The position numbers and the translations under genes were made by a program. A stretch of DNA of 64,000 bases from Deltaproteobacteria bacterium (GTDB lineage: Bacteria > UBA10199 > JADFYH01), in assembly GCA_015233135.1 (NCBI GenBank), contig JADFYH010000005.1:1-64000 (forward strand). The letters run 5' to 3'. Below the pieces are notes generated by a model. That model saw only the letters and a program-made list of their open reading frames with translations. It ran no database searches and was not told the origin of the DNA. This document shows, one piece after another, positions 25,158 through 34,120 of the stretch; position 1 is the stretch's first letter, and each line of letters begins with the position of its first letter.

Positions 25158-26855
25158 TCAGGAAAACGATTCAATATTTTGATGCATCTCTTCAGGTGCA
25201 GAAATTCCTACAATTTCAAAACCTGCCCTCAGTACTTTTCTCAGCGCAAAAAGTAAACTCAGCTTCGCTGAACTTGCTTCTTTATTTTCGCTCAACACCT
25301 TGTATCGCACATCTTGCTTTGCCTTACTATAATAAGCTTGAAAAAGCTTGGCTAAATCCATCAAATAAAAAGCAACGGCATGAGGCTCTAGCTCCAGTGC
25401 CGCTTTTTTCAACATTTCAGGATATTCACTCATTTTTTGAATCAGCTCAAATTCTTCGGGAAGTTTTATATTTTCCAAAGAAGAAAAATATTTTTCATCC
25501 CCCACAAACCCTTCGGCCTGACCTTTTCTTAAAATGGAAGCAATGCGTGCATGGGCATACTGAATATAAAACACCGGGTTTTCAGAACTTTGCTTTTGCG
25601 CCAGATCCAGATCAAAATCCAGTTGGGCAGAGGCTGAGCGCAACAAAAAGAAAAATCTTGTCGCATCAGACCCCACTTCATCCACCACTTCACGCAAAGT
25701 CACATAAGTGCCACTGCGTTTGGACATTTGCACACGCTCTGCGCCACGCTTGAGATTCACCATTTGAATGAGTAACACTTTCAACTTTGCCGCATCAAAA
25801 CCCAAGGCCTGCAAGGCCGCACGAATACGGGGCACATAACCGCCATGATCTGCACCCCAGACATTAATATAAAGATCAAAGTTTCGATCAAATTTATTTT
25901 TGTGGTACGCAATGTCCGGAGTGAAATAGGTGTAAGAGCCATCACTTTTTTTCAAGACTCGATCTTTATCATCGCCGCAAGCCGTAGTCTTCAGCCAGAC
26001 GGCCCCCTGATCTTCAAAAATTTGGCCTTTGCTTTTCAACAAGTCCAAGACCTTGGAAATCTGATCGTCTTCATATAAAGAAAACTCGGAAAAATATTGA
26101 TCAAAGTGAATATCGATACTGGCCAAATCTTCTTTTACTTTTTTCAGCAGATGTAGCCCTGCTGCCTTTCCCAGCTTTGCGATATCTCCCACAAAAGGCT
26201 TAAACTCTTCGGCATGCGCTTCGACCAGTTCTTGCAGGTAAATTCCCTGATAAGACCCTTCAGGAGGGGCATCCAAACTTTGAGAAGGGAAAAATATTTT
26301 TTTCAGATAATAATCGACAGAGTTTCCCAGGGTTTTGATTTGCACCCCGTAATCGTTCACATAAAACTCTTTGTGCACCTGGTAACCGGTTTTGGAAAGC
26401 AGGCGTGCCAGGGTATCGCCCACCACCGCATTGCGCCCATGGCCAATGTGCATAGGCCCCGTGGGATTTGCGCTGACATATTCCAAAAGCACTTTTTGAT
26501 TTTGCCCCACCTGAACTTGTAAAAAAGTTGAATGCTTTAAAATTTCTTCTAAACTTTTTTGGTAGGCCTTAGGAGAAAGAAAAAAATTCAAAAATCCAGG
26601 CCCCGCAATTTCAATTTTTTCGATAGAGAATTCGCTATCCTGAATATTTTTTTGGAGGAGTTCCGCAATCTCTCGAGGTTTTCGCTTGAGCCTTGAGGCC
26701 AAAGCCATCGCGATGTTGCAAGAAAAATCTCCATGAGTTTTTGCTGAAGGCACTTCAATTTGAATAGGGTTTTGCAGGCAAGAGGCCTCCAGCACAGCCT
26801 CTGTGACAAGTTTGCAAAGGGTAGTTTTTAAGATATTTTCGACGAGTTGTTTCAT
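25158..26855 (-). CDS. argS: Arginyl-tRNA synthetase
   Basis: A 565-residue class I synthetase with the Arg-specific N-terminal domain, the HIGH signature in SANPTGPMHIGHGRNAVVGD and a KMSKS-like VQMSKRSGTYVTL. The DALR anticodon-binding domain is at the C-terminus (FYIQYAHARIASILR...). Normal length. It follows the second M16 gene with a 6-bp gap, so it is probably read as part of one minus-strand operon. It charges tRNA-Arg. Confidence 0.95.
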   Translation of the reverse strand: MKQLVENILKTTLCKLVTEAVLEASCLQNPIQIEVPSAKTHGDFSCNIAMALASRLKRKPREIAELLQKNIQDSEFSIEKIEIAGPGFLNFFLSPKAYQKSLEEILKHSTFLQVQVGQNQKVLLEYVSANPTGPMHIGHGRNAVVGDTLARLLSKTGYQVHKEFYVNDYGVQIKTLGNSVDYYLKKIFFPSQSLDAPPEGSYQGIYLQELVEAHAEEFKPFVGDIAKLGKAAGLHLLKKVKEDLASIDIHFDQYFSEFSLYEDDQISKVLDLLKSKGQIFEDQGAVWLKTTACGDDKDRVLKKSDGSYTYFTPDIAYHKNKFDRNFDLYINVWGADHGGYVPRIRAALQALGFDAAKLKVLLIQMVNLKRGAERVQMSKRSGTYVTLREVVDEVGSDATRFFFLLRSASAQLDFDLDLAQKQSSENPVFYIQYAHARIASILRKGQAEGFVGDEKYFSSLENIKLPEEFELIQKMSEYPEMLKKAALELEPHAVAFYLMDLAKLFQAYYSKAKQDVRYKVLSENKEASSAKLSLLFALRKVLRAGFEIVGISAPEEMHQNIESFS

Positions 26856-26861
26856 AGTCTT

Positions 26862-28271
26862 CTATTCTTTCCATTCCCGCTTCTCAAACTTCCCCAACTT
26901 CTCCAAATCTTTCGCGAGTTTTTCTTCATCTCCCACAATTAAAACGGTGAGGGCATCGGGCTTGAGATATTCTGCGGCCACTCTTTTGATGTCTCCCAAG
27001 CTCACTTGAGCCAGCTTCTCTCGAAACACATCGTAATAATTTTCTGGATATCCGTAAAAACTGAGACGCGCACGATCTTTTACAAAATTAAAGCGGGGTT
27101 CCCAATCGTTTACCATACGGTTTAAAATGGATTCCTTGGCCTCTTGCAGACGGACCTCACTTAAATCTTCTCCCCGCTGAAATTTTTCGATTTCTTTTTT
27201 AATCACGCTGATAACTTCTGCTGTAGCTTCCACACGGGTTTGAGCGGAGGCGAAAAACAAGCCGTAATCACTTTCCAAACCGAAATGCGAATACACAGAA
27301 TAGGCCAAACCCCGATTCGAACGTATTTCTTCTCCCAATCGGGATGAAAAAACATCTCCCCCCAAAAGATAATTCATTAAAAGCAGGGCAAATTTATCGG
27401 GGTTAAAACGTTTGTCGCCCCAATGTCCTATCACTAAAGTGGATTGCGCTGTTTTTTGCGGAATAATAATATTTTGAGCCTTGAATTTTTTCTCTAAAGG
27501 CGCTGGAGCGGCTATCGCTTGATTGGCCTTAGGCCAGGCTTGAGTGAGTGATTCTATTTTCTGAACCAATTCTTCTTTTTTAAAATCGCCAGCAATGGCC
27601 AAAATAATATTTTCTGGATGCAGAAACTGTTGATGTATTTTTTTAAGGTCGGCCACTTGAACGGATTCTACACTTTTCAAATTTTCACTTCTCGCCCAGA
27701 CATTGTTTTCCCCATAAATAAGCTTGGGAAATTCTCGAAAGGCAATTTTTTCTGGATCTTCTTTCAATCGTTTTAAGGACTCGATTTTTTTTAGTTTTGC
27801 GAGCTGCAAGGCCTTGGCATCAAAACGAGGTTTTTGAAGGATCTCAAAAAATAAATTAAACATCTGAGACTGATCTTTGGCCAGGCAATTCAACATAAAC
27901 GTGGAATACTCCGCCGCAATGCCCGATTCGATGGAGGCCCCATGATCTTCCAAAAGTTTATCCACTTCTTGCACCGAACGTTTTTCGGTTCCACCCGTAC
28001 GCATCACGGCCAAACTCAGAGCCGCTTCGCCGAGACGCGCAGCATCTTCCTGATTTTCTCCCCCCTTGATGTAGGCAAAGGCCTTAAGGAGAGGAAGCTC
28101 GTGGTCTTCCTGCAAGTAAAGCTTCATTCCATTTTTCAAGTTTACGATGTCGACCGCGGGAGATTTCCAAACTTGCAATTTCTGCGCAGCAAGTTTTTTG
28201 ACTGCGGGGTCTTGGGCTAGAAGAAGGTGAGGAGAAGAAATAAGAAAAAAGAAAAGAAGATATTTTTTCAT
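26862..28271 (-). CDS. M16-family peptidase-like subunit, no zinc motif
   Basis: A 469-residue protein from ATG 28271, 2 nt after the stop of the preceding M16 gene. The signal peptide is MKKYLLFFFLISSPHLLLAQ. It has two M16 halves, but at the HxxEH position it reads ENQEDAARLGEAALSLAV, so it lacks zinc ligands. It therefore likely serves as the non-catalytic partner of the following-numbered upstream gene, as in known two-subunit M16B enzymes. The second half contains the R/Y pair region RSNRGLAYSVYSHFG used in substrate closure. Confidence 0.85.
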   Translation of the reverse strand: MKKYLLFFFLISSPHLLLAQDPAVKKLAAQKLQVWKSPAVDIVNLKNGMKLYLQEDHELPLLKAFAYIKGGENQEDAARLGEAALSLAVMRTGGTEKRSVQEVDKLLEDHGASIESGIAAEYSTFMLNCLAKDQSQMFNLFFEILQKPRFDAKALQLAKLKKIESLKRLKEDPEKIAFREFPKLIYGENNVWARSENLKSVESVQVADLKKIHQQFLHPENIILAIAGDFKKEELVQKIESLTQAWPKANQAIAAPAPLEKKFKAQNIIIPQKTAQSTLVIGHWGDKRFNPDKFALLLMNYLLGGDVFSSRLGEEIRSNRGLAYSVYSHFGLESDYGLFFASAQTRVEATAEVISVIKKEIEKFQRGEDLSEVRLQEAKESILNRMVNDWEPRFNFVKDRARLSFYGYPENYYDVFREKLAQVSLGDIKRVAAEYLKPDALTVLIVGDEEKLAKDLEKLGKFEKREWKE

Positions 28272-28273
28272 AA

Positions 28274-29752
28274 TCAATGCCCCAACACCGAAACCGTTTT
28301 ATTTTGTGGTGTAAAATATTTTGCTGCCACTTGTTGAATTTGAGTACTAGAGATTTGTTCAATCGCCTTTTCGTGCTCCAACAAATAATGCCAATCCCCT
28401 GCGACTACTTCAAAATAGGAAAGCAGATCCGCTAAACCCAAATTGGAGGAAAGCTGAAAAAGCCGGTCGGACAAAAGTTGGTTTTTTGCCCGCTCCATTT
28501 CTTCTTGGCTCACCCCGTTTTTAATCATTTTGGAGATTTCTTCATCAATCCCCTGCTCCAATTTTTGAGGAGAAGTTTTTCCCAAGGGAGCCGCATAAAT
28601 CCAGAAGAGGTTGGACAAACGTGAGCCTGGGGTGGAGGGATCGCAAGACACACCCGAAGCCAAATGCCCTTTCTCGACCAATACCACGTACAAACGGGAA
28701 GTTCTTCCTCCGCATAAGATTTGATCGATCATATCAAAAACATAATCGTCTTTTTCTGGGAGAGTGGGCTTGTGATAGGCCATCATCAATTGAGAGCGGG
28801 CGGCATCTTTTACCAGGCTGCGTTTTTCCTTCGTTTGAATTTCCATTTCATTCTTGGGCAGAGGAGGTTTTGCTCCCGCTGGAATCTTTCCAAAATACTC
28901 CTCCAGAATTTTTTTGGTCTTGGCGAGATCGATATCCCCAACCACTGCTCCCACCATATTTTGCGGCACATAATAAGTGTCGTAAAATTTTTTGAGATCG
29001 CTGGCGGTGAGCAAGGCAATCTCATCGGCATAACCAATCGTAGGGAATTTGTAAGGACTGTTTTCAAAAGCAGTCCCTAAAAGATTTTCATAATTTTTTC
29101 CAAAGGGACTGTCTTCCACACGCATGCGGCGCTCTTCCATCACCACATCCCTCTCCTTATAGAACTCCCGGAAGACAGGTTCTTTAAGGCGTTGCGATTC
29201 TAAATAGGCCCAAAGTTCCAACTTGGAATTGGGAAGTTCCACAAAATAACTGGTGAGATCTTTCGAAGTAGTGGCATTGAAGTTGGAGGCCCCGTTTTGA
29301 AGATAGAGGCGAGAAAATTCATCCTTTACAATGAATCCCGCTTCTTTTTTCTGTAAGGCTTTTTGTTGCTTTTCTAGATCTAACAGTGTTGAGTTCGATG
29401 AATTTTCTTTCTTCTTTTTCAACTCCATAATCTCTACACCCAATTTTTCGATCTCGTCCAACAAGGGTTTTTCTTTCGAATAATTTTTTGTCCCAATTTT
29501 AGAAGTACCCTTGAAAGCCATGTGTTCCAACATGTGGGCGATACCTGTTTGCCCTTGATGCTCATCCGCACCGCCGACATTCACTCGGATATAGCCGGTA
29601 AATACGGGAACTCCAGGACGCGAAAGAAGCAAAAAACGCATCCCATTTTTTAAGGTGTAACGCTCTACTTTTGTTTCCAAAAAATCTGCTTCGGCAAATA
29701 GATGGGGTGAAAATAAAAAAAAGAGGAAAAACGGGAGAGTTTTTTTGAACAT
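28274..29752 (-). CDS. Zinc-dependent M16B peptidase, catalytic subunit
   Basis: A 492-residue protein with a signal peptide (LPFFLFFLFSPHLFAEA) and the inverted zinc motif HMLEH in QTGIAHMLEHMAFKGT, with the downstream Glu in the SNFNATTSKDLTSYF region. Periplasmic or outer-membrane-associated protein or peptide processing is likely. It forms a heterodimer-like pair with the neighbouring M16 gene; the two nearly overlap. It is first in the operon M16-M16-argS-spor-RHH. Confidence 0.88.
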   Translation of the reverse strand: MFKKTLPFFLFFLFSPHLFAEADFLETKVERYTLKNGMRFLLLSRPGVPVFTGYIRVNVGGADEHQGQTGIAHMLEHMAFKGTSKIGTKNYSKEKPLLDEIEKLGVEIMELKKKKENSSNSTLLDLEKQQKALQKKEAGFIVKDEFSRLYLQNGASNFNATTSKDLTSYFVELPNSKLELWAYLESQRLKEPVFREFYKERDVVMEERRMRVEDSPFGKNYENLLGTAFENSPYKFPTIGYADEIALLTASDLKKFYDTYYVPQNMVGAVVGDIDLAKTKKILEEYFGKIPAGAKPPLPKNEMEIQTKEKRSLVKDAARSQLMMAYHKPTLPEKDDYVFDMIDQILCGGRTSRLYVVLVEKGHLASGVSCDPSTPGSRLSNLFWIYAAPLGKTSPQKLEQGIDEEISKMIKNGVSQEEMERAKNQLLSDRLFQLSSNLGLADLLSYFEVVAGDWHYLLEHEKAIEQISSTQIQQVAAKYFTPQNKTVSVLGH

Positions 29753-29835
29753 GAAAGATCCTATTGAATTTAAAAGAGGATCTTTTTATGACTTGAAGAA
29801 CGAAGTTTCAATCTCTTTTTGAAGCAATTTTAGCC

Positions 29836-29876
29836 AAAAAAAATCCCTATCCGTTTTCACGAACAGGGATTTTTCA
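29836..29876 (-). terminator. Rho-independent terminator of the Lys-rich small gene
   Basis: AAAAATCCCT and AGGGATTTTT form a 10-bp stem with a T-run on either strand. It lies just after the 27-codon gene (minus strand) and before the M16 operon. Confidence 0.75.
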
Positions 29877-29894
29877 ATCTCATAAAGAAGACCC

Positions 29895-29978
29895 TTATTT
29901 CTTTTTCTTAGCGACTTTTTTAGCAGGAGCTTTTTTCGCGGGTTTCTTTTTTGCTGCTTTTTTCTTTGTGGTGGCCAT
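29895..29978 (-). CDS. 27-aa Lys/Ala/Pro-rich histone-H1-like peptide
   Basis: ATG 29978 to TAA 29895, encoding MATTKKKAAKKKPAKKAPAK followed by KVAKKKK. A strong SD (AAGGAGG) lies 6-7 nt upstream. A promoter (30036-30064) and terminator (29836-29876) frame it, so it is a complete transcription unit. The composition resembles histone H1 or HU C-terminal tails, suggesting binding to DNA or RNA. It may also be a remnant of such a tail; function unknown. Confidence 0.65.
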   Translation of the reverse strand: MATTKKKAAKKKPAKKAPAKKVAKKKK

Positions 29979-30035
29979 TACGCCCTCCTTATTTGGTGTT
30001 ACGCCCCTCACAAATGAGGAGCCGTTATTTATGTA

Positions 30036-30064
30036 AACATATTTTATTTATTGCTTAAGGTCAA
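30036..30064 (-). promoter_or_regulatory. Promoter of the Lys-rich small gene
   Basis: Minus strand: -35 TTGACC (30064-30059), 17-bp spacer, -10 TATGTT (30041-30036). The transcript would have a ~50-nt 5' UTR with the strong SD. The AT-rich stretch 30065-30270 on the other side shows no gene. Confidence 0.5.
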
Positions 30065-30270
30065 TAACATTTCATTAAATTATATTAAATTTGATTAAAA
30101 TTTATCTGAATGATGAGAAAATACTCTGTCGAATAAACATGTAGACAAAAACTAATACAAGATCTATACAATCACACGTTTTCAAGGATCAAAAGCGCTT
30201 CAATGATAAATGAACGGCAACAACTTTGAAAACTTGAGAAAAAAAACTTGAAATTAAAAAAATAAATTAT

Positions 30271-30344
<74 letters not shown>

Positions 30345-30345
30345 T

Positions 30346-30377
30346 AAAAACCTCATTCATGTGAATGAGGTTTTTTT
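30346..30377 (+). terminator. Rho-independent terminator of tRNA-fMet
   Basis: AAAAACCTCATTCA and TGAATGAGGTTTTTTT form a 14-bp stem with a 2-nt loop and T-run. It also serves the minus strand weakly, downstream of the phospholipase gene. Confidence 0.85.
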
Positions 30378-30411
30378 ATTGTGCGGGATTTGAAAAAGAG
30401 GAAGAGAGAAA

Positions 30412-31317
30412 TCAAAGAATATCTGGCAACTCTGCAGGCTTGTAGATCCCATCTCTCAAGGCGATACGAATATCTTCTATCAGAAGATCCGCCTGTTTGC
30501 TGTTCATTTCCTTACGATGTCTCGCCCTGCGAAACTTTGAGACCATTTCTTTTGCATATAAAAGTTTCAATTTACCGGTAGGATCTGCTTGAAAGGCGAA
30601 GGCCTTGTCGGGATGCTTTAAAAAATCGACTGACACTTTGTAACAAAGCCCTTTGAAGTCTTCTACATCTTCCATGTGCAAGGAATAAGTGGAAAGATTG
30701 GTTAAGATCTGGGCCGCATTTCGCCAACGTCGGGTGCGTTGAAGCAGTAAAATATTATCGAAAATTTTCTTCGTGGTCTTGAAAGAAAACAGGGCCCTCC
30801 GGAGTGTGTTTGATAAAAGCTCATCATTTTTGCTGTAATCTTCTTTTCCAATTTCTTCCAAAACACTCCAAACTCGTTCGGGCATTTTTAAGTCATATCG
30901 CATTTCCCAATAAGTATGCCGTAAGGTAAGCGCTTCATAACTTCGAATGATTTGATAAGGGACAAAATAATTATGTGCGACTGTATCCACTGACAAATGC
31001 GTAAGGTACCCGTAGATAAAAGCCTTTTGAGAATCCGTTTTGGCTCGATCCAAAAGGGGCAATGCGACATCCCAATGGTGGCAATGATACAATTCTCCTG
31101 CAAATTTTTTTCCGAAAATAATATCCGCGGCCAAATTGCCATATAAAAAATCTTTGGGATATTTTTTGAGAAGCAACTTTACCGCAGGAGCCAAGACTGT
31201 CAGATGGGACAAGGCATTGAGGGCATATTCCAAATGCGCTCCGGGACCCCAGGCCTGGGCAAGAGTTGAAGAAAAGAAATAGACAAAGAAAACAAATAAG
31301 AAATAGAACACGACCAT
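30412..31317 (-). CDS. Zinc-dependent phospholipase C-family protein
   Basis: A 301-residue protein from ATG 31317, which has GGAAGGGG 5-6 nt upstream. The signal peptide is VVFYFLFVFFVYFFSSTLAQA, and the mature protein starts with WGPGAH, where the N-terminal Trp and His are zinc ligands in PLC-type enzymes. Further ligand candidates are YGNLAADI, HCHHWD and YLTHLSVDTVAHNYF. The family hydrolyses phospholipids or acts as S1/P1-like nuclease-fold proteins. The ATG overlaps another ATG of the divergent strand, but the UDG start is placed downstream. Confidence 0.82.
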   Translation of the reverse strand: MVVFYFLFVFFVYFFSSTLAQAWGPGAHLEYALNALSHLTVLAPAVKLLLKKYPKDFLYGNLAADIIFGKKFAGELYHCHHWDVALPLLDRAKTDSQKAFIYGYLTHLSVDTVAHNYFVPYQIIRSYEALTLRHTYWEMRYDLKMPERVWSVLEEIGKEDYSKNDELLSNTLRRALFSFKTTKKIFDNILLLQRTRRWRNAAQILTNLSTYSLHMEDVEDFKGLCYKVSVDFLKHPDKAFAFQADPTGKLKLLYAKEMVSKFRRARHRKEMNSKQADLLIEDIRIALRDGIYKPAELPDIL

Positions 31318-31462
31318 GAATCCCCTTCCAAATAAGATCTTAGAATATCTTAAATTCCAACAAGCCTTGAATTTATTGCCTTCTTTTTTCTGGAAAGAAA
31401 ACGATTCCTTTCGAACACAGCCTAACAAAGAAAGCGATACTATTACTAGAGGAGAAAATGCC

Positions 31463-32071
31463 TTGAGCAAGACAAAATCACTTCCCGACATTCACAAATT
31501 GATTGGCGATTGCAAACGCTGCAGACTTTCTGAAGGCAGGAGCAACATCGTCTTTGGCGTAGGAAACCCTGAAGCTGAGCTCATGTTCGTGGGGGAAGCG
31601 CCCGGGAGGGATGAAGATTTAAAAGCGGAACCTTTTGTAGGAAGGGCGGGACAACTCCTCACCAAAATTATTGAGGCCATGGGGTTTACCCGAAAAGATA
31701 TTTACATTGCCAATGTTGTCAAATGCCGCCCCCCTGAAAACAGAAACCCCGCTCCCGATGAAATATCTATTTGCTCCCCTTTTCTTTTTCAGCAAATCGA
31801 AACCATCAACCCCAAAGTGATTGTCTGCCTGGGAACCTTTGCTGCCCAAACTTTGCTGGCGACTGAAGAAAAAATCAAAACGCTTCGAGGTAAATTTCAC
31901 CCTTGGCCCAATTCTGTGGTTCAAAAAGTATTGGGAGTAAAAATTCCCCTAGAGAAAATCCAACTCATGCCCACTTACCATCCCGCATTTTTGTTGAGAA
32001 ATCCGAATATGAAAAAACCCGTGTGGGAGGATATGCAGAAGGTGATGGGGGTTCTTCGTACCTCACCCTAA
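31463..32071 (+). CDS. Type-4 (Fe-S) uracil-DNA glycosylase
   Basis: A 202-residue protein. TTG 31463 is preferred because GGAG lies 8 nt upstream and homologs start near this point; ATG 31316 would add 49 poorly conserved residues. Motifs: GDCKRCRL (two Fe-S Cys), motif A GEAPGRDEDLKAEPFVGRAGQLL, ANVVKCRPPENRNP, a later Cys, VCLGTFAA and motif B HPAFLLRN. It removes uracil from DNA. The last three codons (Thr-Ser-Pro) and the TAA are inside a REP repeat starting at 32061. Confidence 0.9.
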   Translation: MSKTKSLPDIHKLIGDCKRCRLSEGRSNIVFGVGNPEAELMFVGEAPGRDEDLKAEPFVGRAGQLLTKIIEAMGFTRKDIYIANVVKCRPPENRNPAPDEISICSPFLFQQIETINPKVIVCLGTFAAQTLLATEEKIKTLRGKFHPWPNSVVQKVLGVKIPLEKIQLMPTYHPAFLLRNPNMKKPVWEDMQKVMGVLRTSP

Positions 32072-32169
32072 CCCTCTCCTACCCTAGGAGAGGGGACAGA
32101 AGGGAAAGTAAAATTGAGGGCCCAGCCTCTTTTATCCCTCTCCTAGGGTAGGAGAGGGCTGGGGTGAGG
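32061..32169. repeat. REP pair overlapping the UDG stop codon
   Basis: Inverted units: CCTCACCCTAACCCTCTCC... (32061-32096) and ...GGAGAGGGCTGGGGTGAGG (32136-32169). The UDG reading frame ends in CCC-TAA of the first unit. Confidence 0.75.
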
Positions 32170-32179
32170 TATATCCACT

Positions 32180-33103
32180 TCACACCACTACCACCTGCAA
32201 CTTCGGCCCCGCTCGGACAATAATCTCTTTTTGCCCTTCCAACATATCTCCGTCGAGGGTATAAGGTTGCGCTTCTTCAAAGACCATTTTCATTTCTGAC
32301 ACGGGTTCTTCAATGAGTTCCGGACATTTCGAGGGTTTGCCTAAAAACATAAAAGGCACATAGCGTAAAATGTTGCGAGGCGGCGTGGAAAAGCCTACGG
32401 CGTGGAATTTTCCTGCCATGGCCGAATAATGAAACACCCTGAAGTTCAAACCCAACTGTTCTACCGAGCCCGCATAGATGGCCGAATAATTCTTGAAGGC
32501 CCATTTTTTCCCATCGACAAGCACTTCACCTTCATAACGTTCGAACATCTTGCGCGAGTATTCGGTATTAAAAATAGCCGAAAAAATGGAATGGCCCAGA
32601 GTTTGAGCGGCGCGGAAAGGGGAAGGCTTCCCTTCGTAATAACTCTTCATGAAACGATAGAGAACTCCCGTCCCAAAGATAAATCCAAATTCGCCATTTA
32701 CTTCGAGTAAATTAATTTCTTTGATCTTGAGCGTTTCATCCTCGTGATATTTGTAGATGAGATTCGAAAGTATTTTTTCCGGACTGCCGTAAATACCGCA
32801 AGAAGCGGCAATAGTATTGAGGGTGCCTCCCCGTAAAAAGGTGATTTTTGGCAAAGGCTGATCTTGATAAATACGAATGAGATACGTCAATACGACATGA
32901 TTGGTACCATCCCCTCCTCCTATGCCCAACACTTCGATCTGACGTTGTTTGAATTCGCTGATGACTTCCTTGAGATCTTCAAAAGAATGTGTCTGCCTGC
33001 AAGAGCCCCTGTCTCCCACAATAAAACCCAAGCGCTCCATACGGCCCGGGTCTTGTTTATGCTTTTTCGAATGAGGATTTAAGATGATTCCAATGCCGGG
33101 CAT
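32180..33103 (-). CDS. Diacylglycerol/sphingosine kinase-family lipid kinase
   Basis: A 307-residue protein with a DAGK catalytic domain: GIILNPHSKK near the start, the nucleotide motif GIGGGDGTNHVV at ~60-72, FLRGGTLNTIA, and a C-terminal beta-domain ending in PYTLDGDMLEG. This group (YegS/DgkB-like) phosphorylates diacylglycerol or related lipids with ATP. Complete length. It is downstream of kce on the same strand, separated by a REPIN doublet, so it is probably not part of lysine catabolism. Confidence 0.85.
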   Translation of the reverse strand: MPGIGIILNPHSKKHKQDPGRMERLGFIVGDRGSCRQTHSFEDLKEVISEFKQRQIEVLGIGGGDGTNHVVLTYLIRIYQDQPLPKITFLRGGTLNTIAASCGIYGSPEKILSNLIYKYHEDETLKIKEINLLEVNGEFGFIFGTGVLYRFMKSYYEGKPSPFRAAQTLGHSIFSAIFNTEYSRKMFERYEGEVLVDGKKWAFKNYSAIYAGSVEQLGLNFRVFHYSAMAGKFHAVGFSTPPRNILRYVPFMFLGKPSKCPELIEEPVSEMKMVFEEAQPYTLDGDMLEGQKEIIVRAGPKLQVVVV

Positions 33104-33111
33104 GTAGAAAA

Positions 33112-33196
33112 CATAACCCCTCCCAACCTCCCCTTAGCTTAAGGGGAGGAGCCTATTTTCCCCCTCTTGAGGTAAGAGGGGGTTAGGGGGCGTTAT
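33112..33196. repeat. REPIN-like doublet overlapping the kce stop codon
   Basis: Outer ends CATAACCCC/GGGGCGTTATG are inverted, inner ends CCTCCCCTTAGCTTAAGG and CCCCCTCTTGAGG form stems. On the minus strand the kce frame ends CAT-AAC-GCC-CCC-TAA inside it. Confidence 0.7.
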
Positions 33197-34019
33197 GAAA
33201 CTCGTCTAGACTCAACATCTCTCTCGCCTCTTCAACACTCGCTACAGGACGAGAATATTTTTTCGCAAGTGCAACAACCTTCGCTACCAACTCTGCATTC
33301 GTTTTGGCAAGCACCCCTTTTTCTAAATAGATATTATCTTCAAAACCTACCCGACAATGCCCACCCCATTTTATGGCATATTCCATCATCGAGAATTGAG
33401 AACGACCAATAGCCGCCAGGCTCCAAGTGGCTTCTTCAGGAAGTCCATCGACTAAAAATTTTAAATTTCTTTCATTTGCAGACAAGGCCCCTGGAACCCC
33501 CAAAACAAATTGAAAATGCCCAGGACTTTTCACCAGGCCTTTTTGAAGCAATCGGATTCCATTTTCCAACATGGCCACATCAAAAATTTCCATCTCGGGT
33601 TTGATGTTTTTTTGAAGTATTTCTGAAGCGAGTTTTTCAACAAAAGGAGTGGGGTTTAAGAAGACAGCATTTCCAAAATTGATGGATCCGGTGGAAAGTG
33701 AGGCCATATCCGGATTTGCAAGTAGAGGTTGAAAGCGTGCTGCTTCGCTATCTCCCACAGCACCGCCTGTAGACACCTGAAGAATGGCCCGGCTTTGTTT
33801 ACGGATTTTTTGAATCACTTCAGCAAATATTTTCTCATCACAAGTAGGATGGCCTTGAGCATCCCGCACATGCAGATGGATGATCGCGGCACCGGCATCA
33901 ATGGCTTCAAGTGCGCTTTGGATAATTTCATCCGCTGTCAGTGGAAGATAAGGCTGTTCCTTGCGGCTCAGTTCTGCACCGACTAGCGCGGCAGTGATGA
34001 TGAGAGGAATGGAGTTCAT
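33183..34019 (-). CDS. kce: 3-keto-5-aminohexanoate cleavage enzyme
   Basis: A 278-residue BKACE-family protein. Zinc ligands lie in IIHLHVRDAQGHPT (His-x-His), with a later Glu in VGFEDNIYLEKG; STGGAVGDSEAARFQPL and STGSINFGN are typical. It condenses 3-keto-5-aminohexanoate with acetyl-CoA to yield 3-aminobutyryl-CoA and acetoacetate. This step links Kdd and Kal, which lie on the same strand 2.5-9 kb upstream. It is separated from them by two ATPase loci. BKACE paralogs with other substrates exist; the kam context supports Kce. C-terminal HNAP and the stop come from a REP repeat. Confidence 0.87.
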   Translation of the reverse strand: MNSIPLIITAALVGAELSRKEQPYLPLTADEIIQSALEAIDAGAAIIHLHVRDAQGHPTCDEKIFAEVIQKIRKQSRAILQVSTGGAVGDSEAARFQPLLANPDMASLSTGSINFGNAVFLNPTPFVEKLASEILQKNIKPEMEIFDVAMLENGIRLLQKGLVKSPGHFQFVLGVPGALSANERNLKFLVDGLPEEATWSLAAIGRSQFSMMEYAIKWGGHCRVGFEDNIYLEKGVLAKTNAELVAKVVALAKKYSRPVASVEEAREMLSLDEFHNAP

Positions 34020-34120
34020 TGCAGGATTGTAAGGGGCTGGCTGAAATAATCAAGGGTTTGAATGGAATAAAGCTTCAAATAAAAAACTGACTATTCGGAG
34101 GTAGTATTCACAATAGCCCC

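Noticed and set aside
30381-30394. Phage attachment site beside tRNA-fMet
   Set aside because: GCGGGATTTGAA after the terminator is an inverted 12-nt copy of the T-arm, too short and in the wrong orientation for an att repeat; no integrase is near.
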